Below, one piece after another: positions 51,663 through 60,754 of a stretch of DNA of 64,000 nt. The position numbers and the translations under genes were made by a program. The notes under the pieces are model-generated. The model was not told the origin of the DNA, searched no databases, and saw only the letters and a program-made list of their open reading frames with translations. Numbering within the stretch: the first letter of the stretch is position 1; the number at the start of each line of letters is the position of its first letter. The stretch covers positions 62,001 through 126,000 of the forward strand of contig NZ_JAJSSH010000004.1 of NCBI RefSeq assembly GCF_021403115.1, given 5' to 3'. This DNA is from Sphingobium sufflavum (GTDB lineage Bacteria; Pseudomonadota; Alphaproteobacteria; Sphingomonadales; Sphingomonadaceae).

Positions 51663-52073
51663 GTGTATTCTCCTACTTGGGCCACGCCATGACTGAACAG
51701 TGCCCGCGCTCGGCCATAGCAGGATCGAACGCGCGGTCACGCTTGGATCGTTGGGCTGACGGTGGCATGCTTGTATCGATAGGGACAGAAGTCGCACCTT
51801 GGTCGATGGGCGACAGGCCGCTATTTTCCGCCGACGAACGTGTCGCCTGCCCAAGAGAGGACCGGCGGCTATCGCCTCTTACTCATCGGTAAGCAGACAT
51901 TCCGAAATCGGCCAGCCTTCAGCCACGTTTGATAGAAATTTCCCAATGATTTGAGTGCCCATCTTTGGACCCTGCGGGGCACCATTTGTTCTCATGGCAT
52001 TGAAATGCCTGAGAAAAGGCGGAAACCAAGGGTTTTGCGGCAAGTGACTGCTACAAAAGCAGAGATTTGCAAC
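51663..52073. other. Boundary region between the VOC gene and the phage-type integrase
   Basis: No gene is convincing in these 411 bp. GTGCCC (51955-51960) and GGGCAC (51977-51982) form a small inverted repeat directly upstream of the integrase, and GGGCACCATT there equals the last bases of the tRNA-Leu region at 18451-18460. No tRNA cloverleaf can be built. It is the likely location of one end of region D. Confidence 0.5.
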
Positions 52074-53597
52074 ATGCCTTCACACATGTTTCGTCGCGGC
52101 GCGGTCTATTGCACCCGCCTTGTTGTTCCTCCTCGGCTCAGGCCAATTATCGGCAAGTCCGACCTAGGGCGCTCGCTCAAAACCAAAGATGCCAAGGAAG
52201 CTCAGCGGCTCTACCCCGCGTGGCTGGCAACGGCTCAAGCGACGATTGACGCAGCGGAACAGGAATTGGCCCGGCAGCAGGCGTCAGTTGATGAGCAGGC
52301 CGCGCCTTTCGACCCATTTGGCGGAATGACCCAAGAGGAAGCCGAGACGCGCCAGCGGCAACAATGGGCCGATGCTTGGAAAATCTCCGCTGAGGATGAC
52401 CGCATAACGGATGCGGAGGCGTGGCTTGCGGGCTTGCCCGACGATCACCCCGCCGTCATCGTTCGGAACGAGGAGAGGGCGCGGGGCGACAGATACGAGG
52501 GGCGCTATCGCAGGCGGAAGCAGAGGGACGTTGCCCGCCCACCCGCTGAGAAAATGCGGTCCGACTCGGTGTCGCTGCGGGAGGGTTCGGAACCAGAGCG
52601 CAAAGGCGTCTATCTCGACACTGATATTGTCGATGGCTGGGCCGCTGAACGCAAGCCGACCGCACGGGGCAAGGATGCCTACTGGCGAGACGCCAAGTTG
52701 TTCAACACCCTGATGGGCAGGAAGTCGGTCGAACTCATCACTAAAACCGATGTGATGGCCTACAAGCGCCTACTGATCGCGGACCCAAAGCGTTCTCAGG
52801 TCAATGTGCGTGACCGGCTGGCGTACCTCCGCACATTGCTGGAGTGGGCCGCGCAGAATGATGTCATTGCCGATAATCCGGCAAGAGACGTGAAAATGGC
52901 GGTTAAGGAAAAGCGCGCTAAGCGCAAGGACTTCTCAGCCGACGACCTCAACGCCCTATTCGCTTGTCCCGTCCACGCCCTTGGACAACGGCCAAAGGGT
53001 AGCTTTGGCGAGGCTGCATACTGGCTTCCTCTCGTCGCAATCTACATGGGTGCGCGCCGGGAGGAGATTGGCCAGCTAAGGGTAAGCGACGTTCGGCTTG
53101 AGGCGTACATTGATGAGGCGGACGAGCGGCGGGAAGCGTGGTGCATCGACGTCATAGAAATGGGCGACGACGACGATGAGGGTGCGGCCCTCCCTACGGC
53201 TGTAAAGAACGAGGCGAGTATGCGACTGGTCCCGATACACCCCAAGCTGATCGAACTTGGGTTCGTGGACTATGTGCAAAACCTCCCCGATCAGAGCGGG
53301 CGAGTATTCCCTGAACTCAAGCCTGTGGGGATAGGGCAGAAACTCACCGACAAGTGGGGGCAGTGGTTCACTAAATACAAGCGAGCCTGCGGCATCACCG
53401 ACAAGCTAAAGGTCTTTCATTCCCTTCGGCACACATGGAAAACTCATGCGGGCAACATGGGCATGCCGGAGCGGGTTCAGCGGCAGTTTATGGGCCATGA
53501 GGGCAAGGACGCGGCAGAAAAATACGGGTCTGCCCCTGCCATGCACGTCCTTGTCGCGGCCATCGCCTCGTATCGGGTGCCCGGCTTGAAGTTGTAG
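52074..53597 (+). CDS. Tyrosine recombinase/integrase with DUF6538-type N-terminus
   Basis: The product has 507 residues from the ATG at 52074; the frame is open further up to 51951, but MPSHMFRRGAVYCTRLVVPPRLRP is the usual DUF6538 start. The catalytic region has Arg in YMGARREEIGQLRVSDV, HxxR in FHSLRHTWKTH and the Tyr in GHEGKDAAEKYGS. It should integrate and excise the phage-derived island 52.0-63.5 kb. No attachment site can be defined from this window. A second, broken integrase is at 54711, so the island may be composite. Confidence 0.92.
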   Translation: MPSHMFRRGAVYCTRLVVPPRLRPIIGKSDLGRSLKTKDAKEAQRLYPAWLATAQATIDAAEQELARQQASVDEQAAPFDPFGGMTQEEAETRQRQQWADAWKISAEDDRITDAEAWLAGLPDDHPAVIVRNEERARGDRYEGRYRRRKQRDVARPPAEKMRSDSVSLREGSEPERKGVYLDTDIVDGWAAERKPTARGKDAYWRDAKLFNTLMGRKSVELITKTDVMAYKRLLIADPKRSQVNVRDRLAYLRTLLEWAAQNDVIADNPARDVKMAVKEKRAKRKDFSADDLNALFACPVHALGQRPKGSFGEAAYWLPLVAIYMGARREEIGQLRVSDVRLEAYIDEADERREAWCIDVIEMGDDDDEGAALPTAVKNEASMRLVPIHPKLIELGFVDYVQNLPDQSGRVFPELKPVGIGQKLTDKWGQWFTKYKRACGITDKLKVFHSLRHTWKTHAGNMGMPERVQRQFMGHEGKDAAEKYGSAPAMHVLVAAIASYRVPGLKL

Positions 53598-53626
53598 CAG
53601 CCCGCAGAATTGATTGCGGGCACTTC

Positions 53627-53845
53627 TCAGCGTGATCCCGCATGTTGCCCTAGCCTCGTCGCCTGTTGAGGGCGGCGGGGCTGAGAACCGTTCTCCGCGC
53701 ATCTCGCCCACGCCAGCGCGCCCTGCATAAACGGCCCGTCATCCTGTTCCCCGTCGCGCACCTGACGCAGGAACTCCCGGTTGCCATGCCCGCGTTGCTC
53801 CAGCGCGTCCGCCACCGCTGATCGTATCTCCGCAATCTGTTCCAT
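53627..53845 (-). CDS. Small protein, unknown
   Basis: The product has 72 residues from the ATG at 53845 with a strong GAAGGAGG site; the longer frame begins at 53878. It contains MEQIAEIRSAVADALEQRGHGNREFLRQVRDGEQDDGPFMQGALAWARCAE and a basic tail. No family is recognised. It converges on the integrase gene and could be a regulator of it. Confidence 0.55.
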   Translation of the reverse strand: MEQIAEIRSAVADALEQRGHGNREFLRQVRDGEQDDGPFMQGALAWARCAENGSQPRRPQQATRLGQHAGSR

Positions 53846-54145
53846 ATCGTCCTCCTTCGGAGAACATATGATGAACATTGGGCGAGTCGGTCAAGGCCCT
53901 GCGGCGTAACGAGTTGCGGCTAACCTATCCCACGATGACTAGCAGTTGTCATGTTATGAGGGTTGTATAAACTAATCGTAATTTATCATACCCGAATAAC
54001 TTATGGAAAAAGACCAGTAATGGTGAAACTAAACCTTTAGTTATGCAGGATAATTTGCACATTTATTTTATATTACTTCAAAGTTACTATTGACCTCATT
54101 TAGCGAATATAGCACTTGGCGGCCCTCTTTGGCGAATATGGGACA
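53846..54145. other. AT-rich promoter-like region
   Basis: It is much lower in GC than the neighbourhood, with TTGACC at about 54090, repeated TTTAGCGAATATAG and TTTGGCGAATATGG elements (about 54098 and 54128), and no gene. It is the likely promoter of the second integrase operon; the repeats may be operator half-sites. Confidence 0.5.
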
Positions 54146-54541
54146 ATGACCTTGTGTAAACTTTCTAAAATCCTGCCTGTGGTGGAGCAGTACCTAGCGA
54201 TCACGGGCACCGATGCGGCGACCTTTGGACAGGCCGTGGCCGATGCGCCCAGCTTGGTGGAGAAAATGAAGCTGGGGCAACTTCTCGCGTACGGCACGGT
54301 TCACTCTGCGCTGGATTATATGACCGCCCACCTTGAGGCGCTCCTTGCGGACAAGGAGGCCGTGCGCCTGTCTGATACCGTGACGGAGCCGTGGCCGCTG
54401 GTGGTCGGCGCACCGGGTCGGCCATTCCTGTCCTTTGCGGAAGCAGCGGCGCACCTGCCTGTCCCGCTGGCCCAGCCGTTGCCCGAGGGCTGGGCATGGG
54501 TTCCCATTGAGGATGCAATGGCGATGGAGGAGGCAGCATGA
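54146..54541 (+). CDS. Hypothetical protein coupled to an excisionase
   Basis: The product has about 131 residues from the ATG at 54146; a TTG at 54116 would add ten residues but overlaps the repeats. It starts MTLCKLSKILPVVEQYLAITGTDAATFGQAVADAPSLVEKM and ends with a proline-rich segment (PVPLAQPLPEGWAWVP). No family is recognised. It ends in ATGA overlapping the next gene. Confidence 0.6.
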   Translation: MTLCKLSKILPVVEQYLAITGTDAATFGQAVADAPSLVEKMKLGQLLAYGTVHSALDYMTAHLEALLADKEAVRLSDTVTEPWPLVVGAPGRPFLSFAEAAAHLPVPLAQPLPEGWAWVPIEDAMAMEEAA

Positions 54542-54714
54542 CCGACCCGGAACCAATCTTCACGGTGCCCGCCCTCGCAGAGCGTTGGTCCGTATCCGAC
54601 ACCTTCGTCTATACCCTCCTTAATCGGGGAGAACTGGCGGGGTTCAAGTTAGGCGGAAAGCTCTGGCGGGTGAAGCAGGCGGACGTAATGGAGTACGAGG
54701 AGAGGCCAGCATGA
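54538..54714 (+). CDS. Small excisionase-like HTH protein
   Basis: The product has 58 residues and overlaps both neighbours (ATGA). The sequence FTVPALAERWSVSDTFVYTLLNRGELAGFKLGGKLWRVKQADVMEYE is a MerR-type/excisionase winged helix: aromatic and RG-L-x-x-x-R-G-x-L-W-R pattern. Such proteins bind att DNA and favour excision. Its position immediately before an integrase supports this. Confidence 0.8.
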   Translation: MTDPEPIFTVPALAERWSVSDTFVYTLLNRGELAGFKLGGKLWRVKQADVMEYEERPA

Positions 54715-55708
54715 CCCCTTTTAGGCTGGGCAAACTCAAGCGCAAGCGCACGGACGGCAGCGATTACTGGAGTTTCTGCGTTACGTGGCACACACCCACG
54801 GGCCGCGTCCGTCATACCCTCAACACCCAGGACAGGTTCACAGCGGAAGCCAAGGCGCGGAAGCTGTACGAGAACCGGGACAAAGGCGTCGCCAAGGCTG
54901 CGCTAGTCGCAACAGTGGGCGAGTGCGTCGAGGCGTACATTGACAGCCTTGGCGGATTGCGTGACGAGAAGCGCAAGCGCGAGTGTTGGAAAGCTGCCAG
55001 AGGCTTCTGGTCCGCGATCCCCGTCGAGGTGGTCGATGCCGACCTGAGCCACAGCTACATGAAGTGGCGTAACCGGGCTACCAACACCATGCGGAATGAG
55101 TTGAGCCTGATCCGCACGGCCCTGCACTGGAAATACGATAAGCTGGCCCCGAAGGTCATCGTCCCCGGAGTACCAGATAGCGAAGTGGGGGGAGTGACCA
55201 AGGATGAGTTTCGGCAATTCTTGACCGGATGCCTCATGCCCCACGTCAAACTGTTCTGCATACTGGCTGTCACCACGGGCGCTCGCAAGACCGCTTTGCT
55301 TGAGGCCAAATGGGATCAAGTGGATTGGAGCCGGGCGCAGCTTCGTCTTAACGCGGAGGGTCGCACTCAGTCGCACAAGCGCCGGGCAACCGTTCCTCTC
55401 AATAACCTCGCCATGGAGGCGCTGAAAGAAGCGAGGGCGGGCGCGGTCACAGACTATATTGTCGAGTTTCGGGGCGGGCCGCTCAAGGACATAAAGAAGG
55501 CATAACAGCCGCGTCAGAACGAACAGGCGTCAGGGTGCACGCCCATCTCTTACGCCATACTGCCGCGATATGGATGGCAGAGGCCCGGACCCCCATGAGC
55601 GAGATCGCAAGTTTCCTAGGCCACCGCGATACGACCATAACGGCGAGGGTCTACGCGCGCTATTCGCCCGATTATCTGGCTGGGGCAGCACAGGCGCTTA
55701 CATGGTGA
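54711..55708 (+). pseudogene. Tyrosine integrase interrupted by a frameshift
   Basis: The first frame (54711-55505, 264 residues) contains the integrase N-terminal arm-binding and core domains (FRLGKLKRKRTDGSDYWSFCVTW; LAVTTGARKTALLEAKWDQVDW with the first catalytic Arg). It stops after KDIKKA. The rest lies in another frame to 55708: RTGVRVHAHLLRHTAAIWMAEARTPMSEIASFLGHRDTTITARVYARYSPDYLAG, including HLLRH, GH and the Tyr nucleophile. Adding one base near 55498 joins them into a complete integrase of about 332 residues. It may be a real deletion in a G run, a programmed shift, or a sequencing error. It overlaps the excisionase gene by ATGA. Confidence 0.75.
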
Positions 55709-56353
55709 CGCCGGTTGGACGCTGAGTATGCCGCAGAACCGATTTTCAGACTCGCCGGGGGCCTTCACGGTTGCCCGGCGTCTCTGTGTTCGCCGTCGCA
55801 AAATCCGCTTGAGAAGCGATTTATGGGTGGGTTGACGCGGACGGAGCAATCTGCATAATCGTCGGCACCGGAGCGAATGGCTGCCTCCGGTTGCGGTTGG
55901 CGCGATAAAAGCGTTGGCAAGAGAGAGGTCCGATTGCGCGGGCACAGCCACCTCCCACATGACATAACCGACTGGCGCGCTTTGCCAAACTCCGGGTGCC
56001 GCATGATCCTGTGATCTGGTGACTGCGTATCCTAGGGATGCCCGAAAGGGACAGAAGCGTCGGGATGGAAGCCGGTCCCGCTTTCAGCGATCATGGACTA
56101 GATAAGCCCCACGCAATTGAGACTTGCAAGCCGGGGTGACGGGAAAACCGCGAGGCAGCGGGGTCCGTCCGGGCATCTTCGATCAGACAGGCGAGTTCTC
56201 TTTGAGCGTCATGGGCTGGTCAAATGCTCAACGACTTAATTTTGATATGATTATCCGAGGGGCCAACCTCCGATCAAACTAAGGCCGGTTCCCCCATAGG
56301 GGTAGCTGTAACCCGCAGAAATCCGCCAAAAATTGTGCTTGCCAAGTCGATTT
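55709..56353. other. 645-bp gap with no recognised gene
   Basis: Both strands have only short frames without ribosome sites. It includes short inverted segments (for example around 56044-56075, CCCGA..TCGGG) that could be structured RNA. I found no match to known ncRNA. Confidence 0.45.
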
Positions 56354-56385
56354 GTTCACACATATACGAACGTATGTCTGTGAAC
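56354..56385. promoter_or_regulatory. 32-bp palindrome in front of the resolvase gene
   Basis: GTTCACACATATACG (56354-56368), a central AA, then CGTATGTCTGTGAAC (56371-56385): 13 of 15 bases in each arm pair. It ends 10 bp before the start codon. A symmetric site with a 2-bp centre suits a serine-recombinase crossover site or an autoregulatory operator. Confidence 0.6.
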
Positions 56386-56395
56386 AGGAGGCGGT

Positions 56396-57070
56396 ATGAA
56401 CGACCGGAAATGCACCCAAGCAATAGCGTACCTGCGCGTCTCGACGGCGCGTCAGGGCCAAAGCGGCTTGGGACTAGAAGCACAACGTGAGGCCATCCGC
56501 CGTTACGCTGAGGATCAGGGTATGGAGCTAGCCGTACCCGAGTATGTCGAGGTAGAGACGGGCAAAGGGTCGAGCGTCATCGGCAAACGCCCTCAGTTAC
56601 TCGCGGCCCTCGCCCACGCCAAGAAGATCAAGGCGCGGCTCGTTGCTGCCAAGTTGGATCGCCTCTCGCGTAACGTCCATTTCATCTCGGGGCTGATGGA
56701 AACGGGCGTGAACTTCGCGGTCGCAGACATGCCGCACGCCGACGAGTTCCGCCTTCACCTAGAGGCTGTAGTCGCGGAAGACGAGGCACGGAGGATTTCC
56801 AAGCGCACCAAGGCAGCACTGGCTGCGGCCAAAGAGCGTGGGACGAAACTTGGAACGCACGGGAAGCTACTCGCCCAGCAGAACCGGGCCAGTGCTATCC
56901 AGCGGGCTTCACAATCGGTTCCCGAGCTTCTGGAGATGCGGACCAATGGGATGTCGATGCGGAAGATTGTGGAGACTTTGAACGACAGGGGGACGCCATC
57001 GCCTACGGGCGGCAGGTGGCACCTCACGAGCCTACATCGAATTATGAACAGGATAGAACATGGAGAATGA
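56396..57070 (+). CDS. Serine recombinase of the resolvase/invertase family
   Basis: The product has 224 residues from an ATG with AGGAGGCG. The catalytic domain shows [31 protein letters not shown] (catalytic Ser in LRVS), the conserved [22 protein letters not shown] and [33 protein letters not shown]. The C-terminal HTH is [33 protein letters not shown]. It is small, as in resolvases and Hin-like invertases. The palindrome at 56354-56385 is its probable site. It may resolve multimers or invert a segment of the island. Confidence 0.92.
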   Translation: MNDRKCTQAIAYLRVSTARQGQSGLGLEAQREAIRRYAEDQGMELAVPEYVEVETGKGSSVIGKRPQLLAALAHAKKIKARLVAAKLDRLSRNVHFISGLMETGVNFAVADMPHADEFRLHLEAVVAEDEARRISKRTKAALAAAKERGTKLGTHGKLLAQQNRASAIQRASQSVPELLEMRTNGMSMRKIVETLNDRGTPSPTGGRWHLTSLHRIMNRIEHGE

Positions 57071-57472
57071 ATGAACGAGAGAAGGAAAGGCCGTAAGGTC
57101 CACGTCGAGCCAGTGGCGGTTGTCCGCTGGCGGCAGGCGTGTAAGGCGACCATTGCTGACACAGCGAAACGGTTCAGCATTAGTGAAGCCACGGTAAAGC
57201 GATATTGCCGGGACTTCGGGGAGCAGGCGGAGCAGGAGCGCGCGCAATATCGGATTGATCGGGAAATAGCAGAGGCTGAGGCCGTCGATCATGCGGCCTT
57301 CATCGCGGCGACCAATATGCGCTGGTTTCAGGAGCGGGAAGAAATCTACCAGAAAGACCCGTCGTGGTACAATTTCTTTGCCATGCTCGGCCACGCCTAT
57401 TCGATGGTGCCGCAAGAGTACCGGAACAAAAGGCCGGGCGACATCGGCCTGTACGACCCGCCAATCGACTAG
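57071..57472 (+). CDS. HTH-containing hypothetical protein coupled to the resolvase
   Basis: The product has 133 residues. The start codon follows the resolvase stop with no gap. A DNA-binding segment QACKATIADTAKRFSISEATVKRYCRDFGEQAEQER (about residues 23-60) resembles a Myb/HTH transposase-type domain, followed by a coil and an aromatic-rich MRWFQEREEIYQKDPSWYNFFAMLGHAYSM segment. It may be a regulator or partner of the resolvase. Confidence 0.65.
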   Translation: MNERRKGRKVHVEPVAVVRWRQACKATIADTAKRFSISEATVKRYCRDFGEQAEQERAQYRIDREIAEAEAVDHAAFIAATNMRWFQEREEIYQKDPSWYNFFAMLGHAYSMVPQEYRNKRPGDIGLYDPPID

Positions 57473-58017
57473 CTCATAATGCCATAAAAGTTAAGCAAAT
57501 ACAGGGTGTTGATGCAGTACCGTAGGATGAATAGAGAAACCATCTCCGTTCACGCCCGCAGGAGCGCATCTTGATACAGCATAGGTAGGCGCAAGCCGAG
57601 GGGACGCCGATCATTCGTGGTCGGTTAGCTGTGACGGCAGGCTCTCAACGCTCAATCCAAACTCAGGATGATGCTTGAACCAGTCGGCCTCTGGTTTCGG
57701 TAGGTGCAGGTTTCTGCATCTATCAGGACCGGGGGACGACGGGCATCTCTAACCTTCTCACTCAAATCTAGGATGATGTATAGCAGCATAGCTGCATGGG
57801 TTTAACCCATAGATAAGCACATGTCGTCTTTATTGATATGATCCTAGGTTCAACAATATAAGCATGAAGCTTGGTTTATGACGGTACTTACGATCAGCAG
57901 TTAGCCCCTGATCGTACGATTATAGCACACTGATGGTTCCCATTCTGGTTTAACCTGTGCGCAAGGGCTATCTCTCTTCGTCTTTTGGACAATTTTTCCA
58001 ACTCAATGGAGGCATAA
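57473..58017. other. 545-bp intergenic region with an inverted repeat
   Basis: I see no gene. ACGATCAG (57890-57897) and CTGATCGT (57908-57915) form a perfect 8-bp inverted repeat. The segment is relatively AT-rich towards 57780-57960 and is probably the promoter and control region of the phage-type operon starting at 58018. Confidence 0.5.
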
Positions 58018-58296
58018 CTGGCTATCCAGCCTATCGACACGTCTATTCTTTATTCGGCAGATACGACGCATTACCTTTCTACCGCTGACCCTCGTATTGT
58101 TAGCGGCTTCCGCTTCGCCCTTGAACGACTAGGGCTTCCTCTCCCCATCGGAGCAACTAGGAAACCGGCAGGTCGCCCCTCGATCGCAAGCCTTATGGCT
58201 GCCGCTGATAGGGACAGTGGGACCATCCGCACCTACCATGATGAAAAGCGCGGGGTCGGGGCTTTCGCTCCTCTGCACCCGTACTCAGCGGCCTGA
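58018..58296 (+). CDS. Hypothetical protein with apparent CTG start, first gene of phage-type operon
   Basis: The product has 92 residues. A perfect GGAGG lies five bases before CTG (58018); the in-frame codon just before it is a TAA stop, and the first in-frame ATG comes only after about 60 codons, so CTG is the only well-placed start. The sequence runs AIQPIDTSILYSADTT, then FRFALERLGLPLPIGATRKPAGR and ends AFAPLHPYSAA. No family is recognised. Confidence 0.55.
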   Translation: MAIQPIDTSILYSADTTHYLSTADPRIVSGFRFALERLGLPLPIGATRKPAGRPSIASLMAAADRDSGTIRTYHDEKRGVGAFAPLHPYSAA

Positions 58297-58311
58297 CCCC
58301 AAATCATTCAC

Positions 58312-58617
58312 ATGCTGGACCTCCCGTTCAACCCCGCCAATCTCGGGGATACACCCCTTGCACGCTATCTCGCTGCCGATCATCGCCGCGTCCCTGTTCT
58401 CCGCAGGATTACCGAGTTGCTTGATGACGATGGCCGCATAGGAGATCGTTGCCGCTTCTATGTCGTCCGGAACTTCTTCCGCAGGGCGATCCTTCGCGGC
58501 GTCCTCCTGACCCTCAACATCAACCTGCCGTCCTGGCTGTTTGAAAACCCCAAGGCATCGGCTGACAACAAGCGGTTCGTCTACGCCTACCGTCACGACC
58601 AGCGCCAAGCCGCCTAA
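58312..58617 (+). CDS. Hypothetical phage-operon protein
   Basis: The product has 101 residues with no signal. It contains HRRVPVLRRITELLDDDGRIGDRCRFYVVRNFFRRAILRGVLLTLNINLPSWLFENP and no known motif. The 15-bp gap to the previous gene and the common direction suggest one transcript. The ribosome site is weak. Confidence 0.6.
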   Translation: MLDLPFNPANLGDTPLARYLAADHRRVPVLRRITELLDDDGRIGDRCRFYVVRNFFRRAILRGVLLTLNINLPSWLFENPKASADNKRFVYAYRHDQRQAA

Positions 58618-58674
58618 GCACTCTCCGACCTACATCCGGCCCTCCGATGAGAGGCCACATATTCAAGGAATACC

Positions 58675-59163
58675 ATGACCGACACGACCTCAGCCGCCAT
58701 CCGCGCTGAACTGAACGACCTTACCCGCGACCTCAACAAGACCCGCGAATATCTGGAACTCGGTGCCCTAATCAAGGGCGCACCTGCCGAACTGGACAAA
58801 CTCACGAAGCGCGCAAACGACTTAACCGCACAGCTTGCGGATGCCGTCACGGTTGAAGCCAAGGCCGAACGCGATGCCTATTTCGTCGGGCTGGACGACC
58901 TCCAGATCACTGAGGTTAGCAACGGCGACCTGCGGAACACGCGCTTTGAGATCAGTTGGACCTACCCCAAATGGGATAGCTACTGGAGCGAGAGCTTTCA
59001 GGAGCGCGAAACCAAAATCGGCTTTGGCAAAGTCGAACGGCGCGTCTTGGAATGGATTGTCGAGCGTCACCCGGAGAAAATCCCGGCGTCGATCCTCGCC
59101 CTTGCGGACACGCCTGCTGATGCGCTGGATCGCTATTTCGTGTTCCATAAGCGCGGGTTCTGA
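58675..59163 (+). CDS. Hypothetical phage-operon protein with coiled coil
   Basis: The product has 162 residues. The N-terminal half (IRAELNDLTRDLNKTREYLELGALIKGAPAELDKLTKRANDLTAQL) is a predicted coiled coil. The C-terminal half has ISWTYPKWDSYWSESFQERETKIGFGKVERRVLEWIVERHPEKI. The ATG is preceded by AAGGAATACC. No family is assigned. Confidence 0.65.
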   Translation: MTDTTSAAIRAELNDLTRDLNKTREYLELGALIKGAPAELDKLTKRANDLTAQLADAVTVEAKAERDAYFVGLDDLQITEVSNGDLRNTRFEISWTYPKWDSYWSESFQERETKIGFGKVERRVLEWIVERHPEKIPASILALADTPADALDRYFVFHKRGF

Positions 59164-59166
59164 CCA

Positions 59167-59724
59167 GTGCCCGCGATGACCCTCAAAGCCCTGCGGCAGG
59201 CTGCACCTGTGCAGGATCGCAACGACCCCGCCCTTGTTCCTACCGCACAACCCGCATGGGCCACTGGCAGGGACGGCGGGCGGCATGTCGCCATCGGCCT
59301 CTATCCCCGGACCCCTGACGAGTTGCGGACAATGGCCCGTAGTTTCGGGGAGGCCGCGCTTGCAGAACTCCGCTGGGGCGCTGTTATAACATGGCAGATG
59401 CGGGACAATCCGTCTATTCTCCAGCATCCCGGCAGGTTGGTTTCGGACGCGGTTTCCACCGCTCGGAACCATGACCGGCATCGGCTGAACTGGCCTCGCC
59501 ATGACGGGAAACCAGCGGCCCCACTCACCGGCATGTCAGCGGATGACTTATCCGAAGCCCTAGCCGTGGCTGGTGACACCCTCACGGAATGGGAAGTGGC
59601 AGGATGCCCCTACTCCGACCAATCGCGGATCGCGGACCTTTACAGGTTCCTCGCATCGACGCCCGCGTTCATCGCTAAATACATTGGCCCCGACCGGGCC
59701 GCAGATTCCAAGGAACCAAATTGA
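59167..59724 (+). CDS. Hypothetical phage-operon protein
   Basis: The product has up to 185 residues from GTG at 59167; an ATG at 59176 is equally possible. It has no signal and contains HVAIGLYPRTPDELRTMARSFGEAALAELRWGAVITWQM and a C-terminal LADLYRFLASTPAFIAKY-like helical part. It ends in AATTGA, whose TTGA overlaps the next start. Confidence 0.6.
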   Translation: MPAMTLKALRQAAPVQDRNDPALVPTAQPAWATGRDGGRHVAIGLYPRTPDELRTMARSFGEAALAELRWGAVITWQMRDNPSILQHPGRLVSDAVSTARNHDRHRLNWPRHDGKPAAPLTGMSADDLSEALAVAGDTLTEWEVAGCPYSDQSRIADLYRFLASTPAFIAKYIGPDRAADSKEPN

Positions 59725-60518
59725 ACACCCCCAACGCTAAAACCCTCGTCAAGATCAATGCAGCCCTCGCCCTCATCCACGACGCTGGCCATGACGCCAA
59801 AGCGGTAGGGCGCGCTGCCCAGACCAATATCAGCGCAGGCATGACACAGCAGGTTGCCTATGAGCGGGCGCTCAGCGATTTCGCCACAGGCAGGCCGGAC
59901 ATCGCGCCCCGGCTTCTGCATACCCTGCGCCTGATCGACGCCAGCGATCCCCAGACCGTCGCCGCCTACGGTCAAGCCCTCGCCGCATACAACCAGACCG
60001 GCGACCCCGCCGCCATGCAATCGGTAGCGGAGATGTACGCTAGAGACAGCATCGCCTTCGCTGTGAAGTCCGGGCAGTTGTCGGCGGCGGATGCCCAGAA
60101 CCGGGAGAAAGTGGAGGCCGCGCTTGGGTTCTCCTTCGATGACCTTGACATGGATACGGGCAGCATGTCCGCCTATGAACCGGCATCGCCAGCGAACACA
60201 CCAGCCATCGCCACGGCGCAACACGCTAGTTCGCCCTCTGGCTTCTCTGGCAAGGACGCTGCCCCCGGCGCTTCCTATGCACCGTCACGGGATCGCGCGG
60301 CCCCTGTCATCCACACCCCAACGGCCCGGATGGCCTTCGTCGGGAAATCTCCCTTCTCGGGGAAGGATGCAGCGCAGGGTGGTTCCTATAGTGGCGGGTT
60401 CCAGAGCGACCGCCGTTATGCCCAGCATCAGGCCGGGCAGCCGCATGTCGTACAAAAGGGATGGACGCCGAACCCCAGCTTTGGCGGGCGCATCGTCAGC
60501 ACAGAGGATCAGAATTGA
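59721..60518 (+). CDS. Phage-operon protein with TTG start and repeated GKDAA motif
   Basis: The product has 265 residues starting at TTG 59721, which overlaps the previous stop (TTGA) and has AAGGAACC upstream. The N-terminal 150 residues are helical (INAALALIHDAGHDAKAVGRAAQTNISAGMT). The C-terminal part is low-complexity with FSGKDAAPGASY and FSGKDAAQGGSY repeats. It precedes the internal virion protein; a virion or scaffold role is possible but inferred. Confidence 0.6.
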   Translation: MNTPNAKTLVKINAALALIHDAGHDAKAVGRAAQTNISAGMTQQVAYERALSDFATGRPDIAPRLLHTLRLIDASDPQTVAAYGQALAAYNQTGDPAAMQSVAEMYARDSIAFAVKSGQLSAADAQNREKVEAALGFSFDDLDMDTGSMSAYEPASPANTPAIATAQHASSPSGFSGKDAAPGASYAPSRDRAAPVIHTPTARMAFVGKSPFSGKDAAQGGSYSGGFQSDRRYAQHQAGQPHVVQKGWTPNPSFGGRIVSTEDQN

Positions 60519-60754
60519 ACGTACCGACCCAGACCGAACCCATGGCAGAGCAACCCGTTGCCATCGGCAGCACTGAACTCCAACCGCTGCACAGCGCGTT
60601 CGCGGCCCTGCTTTTAGCGCATTATACCCCCTGCGGCTGTAAGCCCACCGACGAGCATATTGAGAAGATTTCCCGCCATAGCGAGGCAGCTATCCTAGCG
60701 ATCCGTATGGCGCTCAGCACGGCCATCGCGGCGCACGGGGAGCAACAGCACTAA
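60515..60754 (+). CDS. Small phage-operon protein with TTG start
   Basis: The product has 79 residues, again with a TTG start overlapping the previous stop (TTGA). It contains LHSAFAALLLAHYTPCGCKPTDEHIEKISRHSEAAILAIRMALSTAIAAHG with a CGC motif. No family is recognised. The stop overlaps the start of the large phage gene (TAATG). Confidence 0.6.
   Translation: MNVPTQTEPMAEQPVAIGSTELQPLHSAFAALLLAHYTPCGCKPTDEHIEKISRHSEAAILAIRMALSTAIAAHGEQQH

Noticed and set aside
51955-51986. A possible tRNA 3' end or right att of the serine-integrase element
   Set aside because: Only 10 bases (GGGCACCATT) match the tRNA-Leu end and no T-arm or cloverleaf can be formed, so the match is likely chance.
55616-55960. 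Minus-strand frame over the integrase 3' end and following gap
   Set aside because: Half of it is antisense to the integrase C-terminus, and the rest has no motif or ribosome site.
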